DNA from: Mimachlamys varia
Lineage: Eukaryota; Mollusca; Bivalvia; Pectinida; Pectinidae
Direction of reading: 5' to 3'
NCBI GenBank assembly: GCA_947623455.1
Contig: OX392527.1
Coordinates: 28,202,201 to 28,266,200, forward strand
DNA: 64,000 bases
Made by a program: the position numbers and the translations under genes. The notes beneath the pieces were generated by a model, which was not told the DNA's origin, made no database searches, and saw only the letters and a list, made by a program, of their open reading frames with translations. Positions 1 to 11,914 of the stretch are shown in pieces; the stretch's first letter is position 1; each line of letters starts with the position of its first letter.

Positions 1-1867
1 GGAATGGATTCCTGAAAGTGTTAAACTGTTTTACGTGTGGATTGGTGAATGTGACTGACGAAATAGAAATGCAACGAATGAGGAGACAGGACACATTGAC
101 AGTCACCACTTCCGTTTCTGTTAACGGAAGTTTGAGGAGGTTCAATTCGTCAAAACGGAAGGAGGCAGCTACATATAACACAGAGTATACATCGATTGTG
201 GAAAAACGTTAATGTATGGAGTGTGGCATTGAATTCAAGCGTTGTGTTTACAGAGGAGAATATCAACCATATATTAGACATATAAAGCGGTTTACCTGTG
301 TATTCGAGTATCTAGGAATTGGTCATAAAGTGGTGTTCGAGAAAAGCAAACGTTGCACACGTGCGAGAAAAGCAAACGTGTGCACACGTGCGTTGAACAC
401 ACCAAATACGTATGTTCGGTTGATATGAATGTTACGGGTTATATAGTCAACACAACTACCAGGCTATTCTGAAAGTCGTGTTGTGCATTTGAATATGAAC
501 TGGATTATTATTATGTACCATTGTGACGCAATGAAATCATCATGATATGGCGTCAGGCGTCACAGGGAAGACAAACTGACATATTAAGGACAAGTGACAG
601 AATGGGTGTACTGGAAGAAAGACTGGAATTGTTTATTTGTTGTTGTTTTTTTTATAATTGAAACAATATTTAATGATGTAATAAAATCGGTCTTCAAGTC
701 GATCTCCATTTCTGAAAGGATTTTTGAATTTAATCACGACTGGGTTTTTTTTTCGATTTAGATCGCCTTCTACACTCTTCATAAATTGAACTGAAATCGT
801 ATAAAGATTAGATTATTTACGTACCGGTAATATAAATATGTGTACACTATTTCCTGACTCCCATTTAGTTTCATTTATAAACGTGTTTCCATTTGTCAGA
901 TTACTTACAAAAGACGGAGAAGAACTTGATAATTCTATCAAACATGGAATTGGATGTTTGGATTTGTGTTTGAATGAGTGTGGGTTATAAGAATGTTGTT
1001 GCGGAACAGTCTTTTTATTTTGTACAGTTGTGTTTAAATATACACAAATTATATATTCTGGGAAATAATAACCATGTTTAATGAAATAAATCGATTTAAT
1101 ATTCATCTTCTGTTTTAACAATTATATGAGTTACTGCGTTATCAGGTTTTAGTCAGATTAATATCTATTCGAGAGTAATATTCCCTCAATACGAAATGTG
1201 AGAAATCAATCACAGCCAGTACATTCCTGTTAGTCGAAAGGGCGGTACGATATCTCGCACAGTATTTATAATAATAACGAGATTGTCAGACCGTAAACAC
1301 TTTGTGTATTCACTGAGGCCAGTAGCAATAGTGTTCCAATTCTAATTACTGAGCAATGGAATCCAGTATAGACTGTTCGACGAACCCTCAAACGTCAGGT
1401 ACAGTCAAATTATGGACAGTTACTTGTACGATAGTCATAAGAGGCTAATTTAAGATTGGTAGGTATAAAGTGTATTTTGTTAATAAAGGTACTAAACTAA
1501 GGTGTATACTTATAGTATAACGCAATACGTAACGGCTTATGTTCTAGTATGAACATTAAACTTAATTTTATTAAACTTAAACTTTGATGTGAAATCATAC
1601 ATATTAATTACCTTTTAAGGTTTTCATTATACTTTAGACTCATCTCAAATATAGTCGATATATTGAATGTTAAAACATGCAACATTAACAACTTTTGTCA
1701 GAAGCTATTCCAGTAGATTGTTCGACACGGTCACATCCTGTTATGTTGGTGTCCTTCTTCGTTATTTATCACATAATGCATGTGCTTACATAATGTTGAT
1801 CTGTTTAACCAAATTGGAAAATCGTTCAGGTGAAATTTTACATTCCAATACGCCTTGACATGACAGT
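1..1867. other. No gene recognised
   Basis: AT-rich DNA with short open frames at 18-212 (+), 216-428 (+) and 813-1121 (-). None shows a recognisable domain, signal peptide or neighbouring exon signals, and adjacent stops end them. A gene with small exons cannot be excluded by eye. Confidence 0.4.
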
Positions 1868-2242
1868 CGTCTTACGTCGAGATTTTTGTGATAGATATCG
1901 GCTGCTGACAAACTAACAAGATACATGTTTAGGAAAACTATGAACACGTTTTATGGTCGCAATCTTGGTATATTTGAGAAAATATTCGGTATCCTTGTAT
2001 AATACGAAATTGAACGATTTCGTTTCTGAATATGCTCATTAGTATGCCTACTTGTTTTTATTGAGAATGATGTCGCAGTTCTCAATTTGAGGACGTGACA
2101 TTTACGTGGACGTGACCTAGGTTTATATGGCGGATGTCGTCAATAAAGCAGAACCCGACTACTCCGGAAAACTGGTTTCATTCTCTTGTACTATTTCAAG
2201 GGTAAATGTTTCCTTTGTTTAGTCAACGCTTTAGTTCTCTCT
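1868..2242 (+). mobile_element. 3' fragment of a probable Penelope-like retroelement
   Basis: The left part encodes degenerate remnants of the region after the reverse transcriptase domain. It is followed by the 3' tail shared with copies near 3.1, 29.9, 36.3 and 44.5 kb. Shared tail landmarks are a stretch on tatgctcattagtatg, a gacgtgacatttacg box, a segment on gtcgtcaataaagcagaa and an end on aacgcttt. The far end carries an internal deletion relative to the other copies. It lies head-to-tail with the next fragment at 2452, separated only by a foldback. Confidence 0.7.
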
Positions 2243-2259
2243 TTTCAATCAAAACAATA

Positions 2260-2451
2260 AAGCAATGGTTTATCTATACTAAGAATGGTAGTGAGAGGTT
2301 TTGATAATGGCTTGGTTTAGCAATGAGAAGAGCATTAATATCGGCAACTGAGAGTGTGTACGCCGTTATCTTGCTTTGCTCTTCTCATTGCTAAACCAAG
2401 TCATTATCAAAACCTCTCACTACCATTCTTAGTATAGATAAACCATTGCTT
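2260..2451. repeat. Long foldback: 75-bp inverted arms around a 42-bp loop
   Basis: Left arm 2260-2334 and right arm 2377-2451 are reverse complements with a single mismatch by eye. The arms begin on aagcaatggtttatctatac. Such near-perfect arms indicate a young foldback or hairpin MITE, or an inversion-duplication made during retroelement insertion. Its right edge meets the 5'-truncated retroelement copy that follows, and the left edge lies about 20 bp after the preceding retroelement tail. Confidence 0.9.
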
Positions 2452-3335
2452 CAGTCTTTTTGTTACACTGTATACTCCAGGAGTGGCATTAACGGGATGT
2501 GGATTTTGAAAAACTCCAAAGATCTTCTGATTAGTCTTGAGCAAGCCCTTTTCAAAAATGCTTAGTATATCGAAACATTTGATTGTTCCACCCTATACAC
2601 TACCATACCACATACCAAACTGAAAGAACGTGTTCGATCTCTCATTATGGAATCTCTCTTTCCCTAGGAAAGGTGGACGACAATGCAAATACTATCTTAG
2701 AGCACACTTGATGGAAAACAAATCAAAAGCTAGGATAAAATGTACTAAGGAAGATATAGAACAAATAATTGAATTTTGGCTGACTTGTTTTTGTTTTTAT
2801 ACGAGGCTGAACTTGTCGAAGGGCTTATTAGGACAGGAAACAAAATCCTCACCAAATCTTTCAATTTCGCTTTCAGGTATATCGACAATGTGTTGTTTAT
2901 AAGCACAAAGAAATTTTCTGACCACGTCGATCGTATATACCCTTCTGAACTTGAAATTAAAGACGCAACATACTCTTCTGCTTCAGTTACTTACCTCGAT
3001 CTCTACTTAAACTACGACCAACATCTTTCTTGATAGTAACATCCCTGTTTCTCCATCCTTTGGCATTATCATGTCAAAGTTAATTCGTTATTCCAGGGCT
3101 TACTCTGAATATCGAGATTTCGTGATAGATGTTAGCTACTGACGAATAAGCTTACGGCACAGGGATTCGAGAGATGCAGGTTGATGAAGACCATGGGCAA
3201 GTTTTATTGTCTTAATCTCGTGTACGTTTACGGGGGTCTCCATGTAAATATTTCCTATGTTCATATTTTGCCTCTAAACTAATTGATTTTGAGTTCGGAT
3301 TTCGGTTTTGTTGACGCTTTCGTTTTATCTGATTT
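2452..3335 (+). pseudogene. Reverse transcriptase pseudogene of a probable Penelope-like element
   Basis: Conceptual translation across several stops and frame changes gives an ordered series of RT family blocks. They are SGINGMWILKNSKDLL near 2490, CSTLYTTIPHTKLKERVRSL near 2600, ADLFLFLYEAEL near 2780, FRYIDNVLF at 2874, YPSELEIKDATYSSASVTYL near 2940, SKLIRYSRAYSEYRDFVID near 3075, then the element's 3' tail. YIDN is the YxDD polymerase box with the last Asp changed to Asn, so the copy would be inactive even without its stops. I know this RT family from many aquatic animals. Placement among Penelope-like elements is probable, not proven, because no GIY-YIG endonuclease is visible. Confidence 0.85.
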
Positions 3336-3577
3336 TTTGTAGCGCATGTTTTTATAATATATTTACTGCGATTTCTCTGTTCTGTCTGGTTTTAAAGTGA
3401 TGCAAAAGCGCTATATTTGTTAAGCTTAAAGAAAGAAACGTTGACATAGTGGTATACGTTAGCAGTAGGAAATGGCTATATTTTACTTGACAATCTGTGT
3501 TGATGGTGTAATGAATAAGTCATAAACTGGTTGGCGGTTTGACACACCCGTCTAATGTATATCCGCTTGTAAGAATA

Positions 3578-4070
3578 AAAAAGAGTTCCGAAGCGTCAAC
3601 AACAGAATAATGGGAAATCAAAATCGATTAAACCAGGGGGGAAAGAACAAGTGAATTGGACCAGGTGTTCCGGAAGAAAGATATTCTTCTGTTTCATAGA
3701 CGAAACCCGCAATGTAAAATCTAGGGCGCATACAGTACAAATAAATGTAATGCACTCAAAGTGAAAACTAAGGCATCATTCTCAATCAAAACAAGCAGGC
3801 AATGCCAACTAATGCGCATATTCAAAAACACATAGCTTTTTACTATAAAAGTATTCAGAATATTCGATATTTAGAACAAATCCCTAGATTCTTAGGTTGG
3901 AGAAACAGGGATGTTACTACCAAGAAAGCGAAAGTTCACAATTGGAAAATCGAATTCGTCACACTTATCGTATAGCTTAAAAATAAGCAGTCCACCATGT
4001 TGGTCATAGTTAAAAGATAGATATAAACAGCTGATTTAGAAGAATATGTAGAGGAGATATTATTGGTGTA
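3578..4070 (-). mobile_element. Antisense 3' fragment of the same retroelement family
   Basis: Read on the minus strand, this carries the same 3' tail (starting with gttccgaagcgtcaac on the plus strand) and then extends into the degenerate region behind the RT. It faces the 2452-3335 copy tail to tail across about 240 bp of unrelated DNA. It has no open reading frame and is 5'-truncated. Confidence 0.7.
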
Positions 4071-4822
4071 AGTTGTGGTTTATCAGTTGGTCTATATATA
4101 TCTGTAAATTGTAGATGTTATTTAAGAGACAATCGTGGCTAAGGTGTGGCCTACCGTACACATTTCCTGTGTATGGCTGGTATTGTTAAGTAACACAACT
4201 GAACTTACACAGAGTGTAGCCGCTGTATATTGAACAAGGTTATACCACATAGCGCAACAATCTGCGTGAAAAATGAATTCCTTCTAGATGTCACGTAGTC
4301 TCCATTAAAGTTAATAAAGCGGAAATCGTGATTATTGTAGACATTCTTTCATTTAGAAATAAGACAAGCCTCACTCGTCATCCATTATTAACAAAACCAT
4401 AAAACGCTCATCAATTCAAACTTTTATAACGACATGCCATAACGTTTCCTCTCTACTTTGCAGGTATATTTCCGTTTTTGGTAGGTAAACAATAAACCTG
4501 TCGCTACCTATCTATGTGATTCCAGCTCAGGCACGACATTCATCATGAAACGGCCTCAAAGACTCATTACTTCACCCAGCTTAAACAGGGTCGGGTCTTT
4601 AACTTTCGTCACGCAATGTATTTGGCCTTCATTGTGCATTGCATTTGGTTCATCATTAGAACATATTTTTTGGTGCTATTCTTCAAATATCTTATTAGTA
4701 ATGAAGTATATAGTCATTTGACATAGGTCGAAATGCAGTCGAGTAAAGTTTGGGAAAGAAGGTCTTGGAAAGGTCAACGTTAGCAAACTACCACCCTGTA
4801 AAATCACTGTAATCACGAAATC
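4071..4822. other. No gene recognised
   Basis: Unique-looking AT-rich DNA between a retroelement fragment and the 69-bp array. I see no coding or RNA feature. Confidence 0.4.
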
Positions 4823-7300
4823 ACTGTAACCAGAATAGTACGCTTTCATAGAATACTGTAAACAAAGGTGTATGATACATCCACCGATATCGCAGTAACC
4901 AGAATAGTAGGCTCTCATAGAATACTGTAAAGAAAGGTGTATGATACATCCACCGATATCGCTGTAACCAGAATAGTACGCTCTAATAGAATACTGTAAA
5001 CAAAGGTGTATGATACATCGACTGATATCGCTGTAACCAGAATAGTAGGCTCTCATAGAATACTGTAAACAAAGGTGTATGATACATCCACCGATATTGC
5101 TGTAACCAGAATAGTACGCTCTAATAGAATACTGTAAACAAAGGTGTATGATACATCCACCGATATCGCTGTAACCAGAATAGAAGGCTCTCATAGAATA
5201 CTATAAACAAAGATGTATGATACATCCACCGATATCGCTGTAACCAGAATAGTACGCTCTCATAGAATACTGTAAAAAAGGTGTATGATACATACACCGA
5301 TATCGCTGTAACCAGAATAGCACGCTCTCATAGAATACTGTAACGAAAGGTGTATTATACATCCACCGATATCGCTGTAACCAGAATAGTACGTTCTCAA
5401 AGAATACTGTAAACAAAGATGTATGATACATCCACTGATATCGCTGTAACCAGAATAGTAGGCTCTCATAGAATACTGTAAACAAAGGTGTATGATACAT
5501 CCACCGATATCGCTGTAACCAGAATAGTAGGCTCTCATAGAATACTGTAAAGAAAGGTGTATGATACATCCACCGATATCGCTGTAACCAGAATAGTAGG
5601 CTCTCATAGAATATTGTAAACAAAGGTGTATGATACATCCACCGATATCGCTGTAACCAGAATAGTAGGCTCTCATAGAATACTGTAAACAAAGGTGTAT
5701 GATACATCCACTAGTATCGCTGTAACCAGAATAGTAGGCTCTCATTGAATACTGTAAACAAAGGTGTATGATACATCCACTGATATCGCTGTAACCATAA
5801 TAGTAGGCTCTCATAGAATACTGTAAACAAAGGTGTATGATACATCCACCGATATCGCTGTAACCAGAATAGTAGGCTCTCATAGAATATTGTAAACAAA
5901 GGTGTATGATACATCAACTGACACCGCTGTAACCAGAATAGTAGGCTCTCATTGAATACTGTAAACAAAGGTGTATGATACATCCACTGATATCGCTGTA
6001 ACCATAATAGTAGGCTCTCATAGAATACTGTAAACAAAGGTGTATGATACATCCACCGATATCGCTGTAACCAGAATAGTAGGCTCTCATAGAATAGTGT
6101 AAACAAAGGTGTATGATACATCCACCGATATCGCTGTAACCAGAATAGTACGCTCTCATAGAATACTGTAAAGAAAGGTGTATGATACATCCATCGATAT
6201 CGCTGTAACCAGAATAGTAGGCTCTAATAGAATACTGTAAACAAAGGTGTATGATACATCCACCGATATCGCTGTAACCAGAATAGTAGGCTCTAATAGA
6301 ATAGTGTAAACAAAAGTGTATGATACATCCACTGATATCGCTGTAACTAGAATAGTAGGCTCTCATAGAATAGTGTAAACAAAGGTGTATGATACATCCA
6401 TCGATATCGCTGTAACCAGAATAGTAGGCTCTCATAGAATACTGTAAACAAAGGTGTATGATACATCCACCGATATCGCTGTAACCAGAATAGTAGGCTC
6501 AAATAGAATAGTGTAAACAAAGGTGTATGATACATCCACCGATATCGCTGTAACCAGAATAGTACGCTCTCATAGAATACTGTAAAGAAAGGTGTATGAT
6601 ACATCCATCGATATCGCTGTAACCAGAATAGTAGGCTCTAATAGAATACTGTAAACAAAGGTGTATGATACATCCACCGATATCGCTGTAACCAGAATAG
6701 TAGGCTCTAATAGAATAGTGTAAACAAAAGTGTATGATACATCCACTGATATCGCTGTAACTAGAATAGTAGGCTCTCATAGAATAGTGTAAACAAAGGT
6801 GTATGATACATCCATCGATATCGCTGTAACCAGAATAGTAGGCTCTCATAGAATACTGTAAACAAAGGTGTATGATACATCCACCGATATCGCTGTAACC
6901 AGAATAGTAGGCTCAAATAGAATAGTGTAAACAAAGGTGTATGATGCATCCACTGATATCGCTGTAACTAGAATAGTAGGCTCTCATAGAATAGTGTAAA
7001 CAAAGGTGTATGATACATCCATCGATATCGCTGTAACCAGAATAGTAGGCTCTCATAGAATACTGTAAACAAAGGTGTATGATACATCCACCGATATCGC
7101 TGTAACCAGAATAGTAGGCTCTAATAGAATAGTGTAAACAAAGGTGTATGATACATCCACTGATATCGCTGTAACTAGAATAGTAGGCTCTCATAGAATA
7201 GTGTAAACAAAGGTGTATGATACATCCATCGATATCGCTGTAACCAGAATAGTACGCTCTCATAGAATAATCTAATACAAGGTGGATGGTACACCGATCT
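4823..7300. repeat. 69-bp tandem array, about 36 units, with higher-order structure
   Basis: The unit runs from ctgtaaccagaatagtaggc through gtgtatgatacatccaccg back to ctgtaaacaaagg, 69 bp with few substitutions per unit. One unit near 5270 lacks a base, which shifts the frame. On the minus strand the unit translates to a 23-residue repeat (MRAYYSGYSDIGGC...), giving overlapping open frames of up to 207 codons. Because 69 is divisible by three, open frames are expected by chance once a unit has no stop. The right half shows higher-order repeats: a run at 6089-6531 recurs at 6503-6945 (six units, 414 bp), and three-unit (207 bp) repeats occur near 5737/5944 and 6950/7157. Confidence 0.97.
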
Positions 7301-7344
7301 GTTTTACACAAGTATTGATGAGTCGACTCGCATTATTTAACTGC

Positions 7345-7530
7345 TGATACAATGTATCAAAATATCAGAGAAAACCAAAATGGTAAAAATCATGATTATA
7401 ATTCATACCAGGGGCAAAATATATATAAAAAAGAATATTTACATGGAGACCACTGAAAGAGTACAAGAGAATAAAACCAGGCGTTCCCGATCAAGAAATC
7501 GTCTTCAAGAAGAACGGTTGTCATGCTCAG
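7345..7530 (-). mobile_element. Antisense tail fragment of the retroelement family
   Basis: The plus strand reads accaggggcaaaatatat, then tttacatggagaccac and aataaaaccaggcgttcc, the reverse complement of the family's 3' tail. It lies within about 50 bp of the last degenerate 69-bp unit. The 3' terminus of the fragment is on the side facing the array. Confidence 0.6.
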
Positions 7531-7673
7531 CCTCGGTTTATGTGCTCAATCTTAATCATACTCTTAAAAAGTCGAATAAGAGTTGCAGAATTTATATTTT
7601 GAAAAAGTAGATAATCTGGAAAACTATTTTTTTAACTCATCATTACGCGTTATTGTTCATTCTCCACAATAGT

Positions 7674-8159
7674 TTAAAGAGGCAATTTAGTGATTTTTTT
7701 AATTAATTAAAATGAAAAATACCTATATTCAGACAAAGGAATACATACTTGATACTTAGATACCATGTAGCCGATGTCCGATGTGGTCAGTTTAATTATT
7801 AGAAAAGCCCGCGATAAATACAGCGATATCAAAATATAGCACGGAATAACCGCGCCGGCGCGACCACATGTATTTGTGCTGTAAACAATTGGACGCGAGG
7901 ACACGGGGAGTTTGATTTCACACGTACTACTTTCAGCGTAGGTTAGATTAACGAAATATGTTGTCAACAATTATGATTTGTATGGGTTGGAGGATTAAGG
8001 ATTTTCCAGATTATTAATTGAAAAAAAGCATTGAAAACATCACGTTTTGTCAAATTATCGCAATGAATAGTTCACAAGGATTACCGGACTGCAATTTTAT
8101 AAAATATTTGGTGATATTATAAAAGAAATTATACAAACTTTGCTTAATTGCCCCTTTAA
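7674..8159. mobile_element. MITE with TTAA target duplication (about 478 bp)
   Basis: TTAA at 7674-7677 and 8156-8159 flank imperfect terminal inverted repeats, agaggcaattta at the left and aattgcccct at the right. There is no open frame of note inside. TTAA duplication with short TIRs is typical of piggyBac-type non-autonomous elements. That superfamily assignment is inference, since no transposase is present. Confidence 0.65.
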
Positions 8160-8407
8160 CATTGTTGTAACATAACAAAATAATGATGAAAACTAAAAGC
8201 GGAAAAAAACACTTTTTGCTGGTGAAACGCCAATAAGCCGTACACAGAGAGACGATATAGGTTCTCCGTGTTGATATAGATTACAACAGGAACTATGGTG
8301 ACAATCAAACAAAGCGATATAATGAACCCCCACAATGAACCGAAGGCGAAACCGGAACGGTGACTATATATGGAAACCGGCAAAAGACTCCCGTCAAGTC
8401 CAGGCAT
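8156..8407 (-). CDS. Unassigned 83-codon open frame with one hydrophobic segment
   Basis: The predicted peptide has a hydrophobic stretch, GFIISLCLIVTIVPVVIYI, near residues 28-46, followed by a polar tail. I recognise no family. It ends at the right TTAA of the adjacent MITE, so its last codons would be repeat-derived. It could be a fragment of an exon or a chance open frame, and no splice or promoter evidence favours coding. Confidence 0.15.
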   Translation of the reverse strand: MPGLDGSLLPVSIYSHRSGFAFGSLWGFIISLCLIVTIVPVVIYINTENLYRLSVYGLLAFHQQKVFFSAFSFHHYFVMLQQC

Positions 8408-8409
8408 AT

Positions 8410-9304
8410 AAGTAGGTCATTGATGATCTAGGATACACTCATCAGTTATCGTCGTCGACATCACACAGTGTACAGTCCACTATAAGGCGATTGAATAATC
8501 AGGTAGGATGAACTTTATTCTGTGCAATTGGAGAGCCGAATAGGGTTAACTTTCTTGTGTGTAATTGTCAACAGCTATCATGTGAGATGCTAAAGATAAC
8601 GAACTAAGACGGAAGAGAATATTCTGAAAGACCAAACTTTTTGTGTGAACTTTTCAGTAGTTACCATGTTAGACACTGCGGGCAATATGACGAGATAGAA
8701 CACTTTTGCAGAGTGAACGTTTCTGTATGAACATGTCAACAATTATTGTTACACGCCGCTGGCAGCTGAATTTCACAATTTCGAATACCCTTGTAGTGTC
8801 AACTGTTCTATGCGAATGACTTGTGGTATTCCTAGTCGTAAATTGAATTCATTGTTTAGGTTAAAGTTGGAATAGTATGCAGTTATTACCGCCTCGTGAA
8901 ATATTTTCTCACTTCGGGGACCATAACTTTTCTAGTTCCCGAATCGCCCTTTCTATAACTTTTGTTTATTGTAACAAGAGAAATAAAGGCAATTTAATCA
9001 ATTAATTTATTAATTCATTTCCTGAAACAATTTAAACAACTTTACAAAGGGAAGAACTGAAGGCAACTTCGTTGCTTATATTCTTATATTTCTAGCCTCC
9101 AAGAAGAGTTCTTACAAATTGTATCTAAACGGTTCCATTGATTTCCGTATATTTAATTTCGTCCATTTTCTAAAGTTTTGTGTAAGAATTGTGTAGACAC
9201 ACAACCAACTCTTCAGTGCTTGTTTGGCTCTAATTGTCGGTGCTTTCGACATAACGTCCCGTTGTCTTTTGAAGAAAATTCACTGTAGTCTTCACAACAG
9301 CTTT
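8410..9304. other. No gene recognised
   Basis: Segments around 8520-8760 look like a very decayed repeat (recurring ctttctgtgtgaac-like phrases), but I cannot define a unit. I see no coding or RNA feature. Confidence 0.35.
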
Positions 9305-9635
9305 CGTATTTAGCTGTTTTTCCGGGTCAGTAAGATAATCAAAACGGCCCGACATGGTGGCCATTTTTCGTATTTGGCTGGGTTTTTTTTCTGGTCAATA
9401 AGATAATCAAAAGGCCCGACACAATGGCCATTTTCCATATTTTGCTGTTTTTCCTGGTCACTAAGATAATCAAAACAGCCCGACATGGTGGCCATTTTTC
9501 GTATTTGGCTGTTTTTCCTGGTCATTAAGATAATCAAAACAGCCCAACATGGTGACCATTTTCCATATTTTGCTGTTTTTCCCTGGTCAGTAAGAAACAC
9601 AAAACGACCCGACATGGTGGCCATTTTCACTGTTG
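9305..9635. repeat. 64-bp tandem array, five copies
   Basis: The phrase gctgtttttcctggtca begins units at about 9313, 9377, 9444, 9508 and 9572 (spacing 64, 67, 64, 64). Each continues with taagataatcaaaac, a cgacatggtggccat box and a gtatttg or catattttg end. Alternating variants of the end suggest a two-unit (128-bp) ancestral repeat. A 106-codon minus-strand open frame crosses it but only reflects the repeat. Confidence 0.92.
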
Positions 9636-9639
9636 TCGT

Positions 9640-10909
9640 TTGATTCTGATATTGTTACGTCACCTGCATAACGGTGAAGGCCCTGCCTACAAAATGGGTT
9701 AATTGATATACATTTTATAAGCTCATTACATATATGATATTATTATAAATTGATATGTGTTATAACTTTTTTTCTGCATCATGACTTGAAAATTAAAATT
9801 GTCCTGGCTTAGAGAACAAAGGACCTGTATTGAACTTTCTGAATGTCATGTCATTTTTCTCAACGACAGACAATTACATACCCGTACCATTTTTCAATTT
9901 ATCAGAAGCTTTTTAATTGGACAAAAGACCATAGTGATGCTTCTGACTACGGCTCCGGTTCTAGCACACTTGGGATATTAATACTGCATACTTGGTTTAT
10001 TTACTTTGTGTTTAGAATGTTCTAAAACGAATATATGTAGGCCAACAATTCTGTATTAAGTCTTATTAGACGGACTATGTCTCTGATGAACACAAACTCT
10101 TATTCACGGTAGTTCTCAAATCTTAGAGTCAGGAAAAGAAAAAGCCAATCTGTTTGAAATCAATCGGGAATATTTATCACATTGTGGCACAACATTTTCT
10201 GGAACTGTTACTTCATGTAGTCTGACTTTGATCGCTTTAGGAATCACGGCACTTGAGAAAACATTCCGTTGTTGATTGAAAGCCTATTTTTCCGACGTCC
10301 CAGTGTGTTGAAATGGAACAAAGCATGCGTTTTTGTACATACTCTGAAATCATAAACTATAGAAAATTGACGGTTCGGAAAACATGCCCCGTTACGGAAA
10401 CATATGGTTTAAAAAATCTGTAGATTTATTGAACAGCATCCAAGTCTCCCGCCGGACATGTAGATCGTTATCTGTGTTGAGGAGGTCTTTGAAAACGATC
10501 TTTTAAAAATATTTAACTAGACGCATCCCAATAAATAATTTCTAGAGGCAACCCTTAAATGTGCTGCTAGCGGGCTGTATATTAATCACGAGTATAAAAT
10601 TCACTTTAAACAATAATATCTTAAAGCAACAATTTAAATAAACGTACGCATCTATCTCTGTCAGAATATCGCTAAAAATATTTTTTTACTTCAAAGATCA
10701 TTTTGGATGAAACTAGTCTGATGTTACATAAACTTATCATTAACAAATACTGTTGTGACAGTAATTGTAATGGTAGTTTAATAATTAATAGATCGATATT
10801 GGGTGCTATATGATTATATACGTTTTGTTAACGAGACTAATTGATGAACAGAGGCCCTATACTGATTTCGAATACTGAACTTGATCACCTCATTGACATT
10901 GATTTAATA
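9640..10909. other. No gene recognised
   Basis: AT-rich DNA. Short overlapping open frames at 9799-10025 show no recognisable domain. Confidence 0.35.
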
Positions 10910-11208
10910 ATGTAAGTATTGAATTTGTTGAAAATCATAAGCATTTAGAAGTGTTCATCGATGTTAACTGTAAATGGACCTAGCACATTGATAATGTATG
11001 TAAAAACGTAGTTAAACAATTAAGTGTTCTCCGTAAATTAAGATACACTCTGAACCGTCGTACATTGAATAAGATATATAGATCATTTAAACTTCCTATT
11101 CTTGAATATTGTTGTGAAGTATGGGATGGTTGCTCTATTATTGATAAAGACAAACTAGAAAAACTACAACTAGAAGCTGGTCGTATTGTCACGGGTGTAT
11201 CGTCTTAG
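10910..11208 (+). pseudogene. LINE reverse transcriptase remnant (C-terminal part)
   Basis: The frame from 10927 reads VENHKHLEVFIDVNCKWT, a TAG, HIDNVCKNVVKQLSVLRKL, then RRTLNKIYRSFKLPILEYCC, EVWDGCSIIDKDKLEKLQLE and AGRIVTGVSS, ending in TAG at 11206-11208. This is the region downstream of the polymerase core in LINE (jockey/CR1-like) retrotransposons, where LPILEYxxEVWDG and KLEKLQLEAxRIVTG are characteristic. The internal TAG and the missing upstream domains make it a dead fragment. Clade is not assigned. Confidence 0.88.
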
Positions 11209-11211
11209 TAG

Positions 11212-11283
11212 GTCGCATAAAGACAGTTCTTCATCATTTTGTATTTTGAAATCTTAAATGATGAAGAACTGTCTCCATGCGAC
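11212..11283. repeat. Hairpin: 28-bp inverted repeat, 16-bp loop
   Basis: Arms at 11212-11239 and 11256-11283 pair with two mismatches (core gacagttcttcatcattt and its complement). It begins four bases after the stop of the LINE remnant. It may be a stem-loop of the LINE 3' region or an independent insertion. Confidence 0.8.
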
Positions 11284-11914
11284 TGCTGATGTTGGCATCA
11301 GAACCCCGGACGGTACAGCGACGAAATGCCAGCAGTAGACGACATATAAAACAGCGAGTTATAATTCCTACATCTTTGATAGATATTAATGAAGTTAGAC
11401 CCGTGAGGACAGCCCAGTATATAATAAATATGTTTATATGTGTGTCTATATTAAAATGAATATCGCATGTCAACGAAATGACGGGGCGGATGCACGTTAT
11501 GGGAAAAAATAGGTTCATGTTGCTGCCGCAAACGGAATAATGAGCGCAAAGCGCCGATTCTGAACGGGTTTTGGAAGGGTGGGACGAAGATTGTATTATT
11601 GTGTGATACAGACTGTCCTTGAACCTGATATTTTATTAAGCTCCTTGTGTCTTACATGAAACAAAATTAGTTTTATTTATACATGTAATGACGTAAAGAA
11701 TCTTGTCAGTCGCCACCAATACCTTTCGTGGTATTAGCGAACGGCGAAACAATTTTCAGGCAAATTCAGCGATTTGTGACATTATGTAAACACTAACTCA
11801 CCCATTTCTCTAAATTGTTGAAAAGTAATTAAGAATCAAACACTATTGAAATGAAGCTTTTTTTCTTTCAACTGTCGCCCGCGTGAGCAGATAACAAGTG
11901 GCAAACTGAACAAC
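11284..11914. other. No gene recognised
   Basis: Opposed open frames at 11234-11518 (-) and 11277-11459 (+) overlap the hairpin and show no family resemblance. Confidence 0.35.

Noticed and set aside
4676..7311. Series of 60-207 codon minus frames with a 23-residue Tyr-rich repeat
   Set aside because: They overlap in different frames over the same 69-bp units. The period is a multiple of three and the frames begin and end at unit variants.
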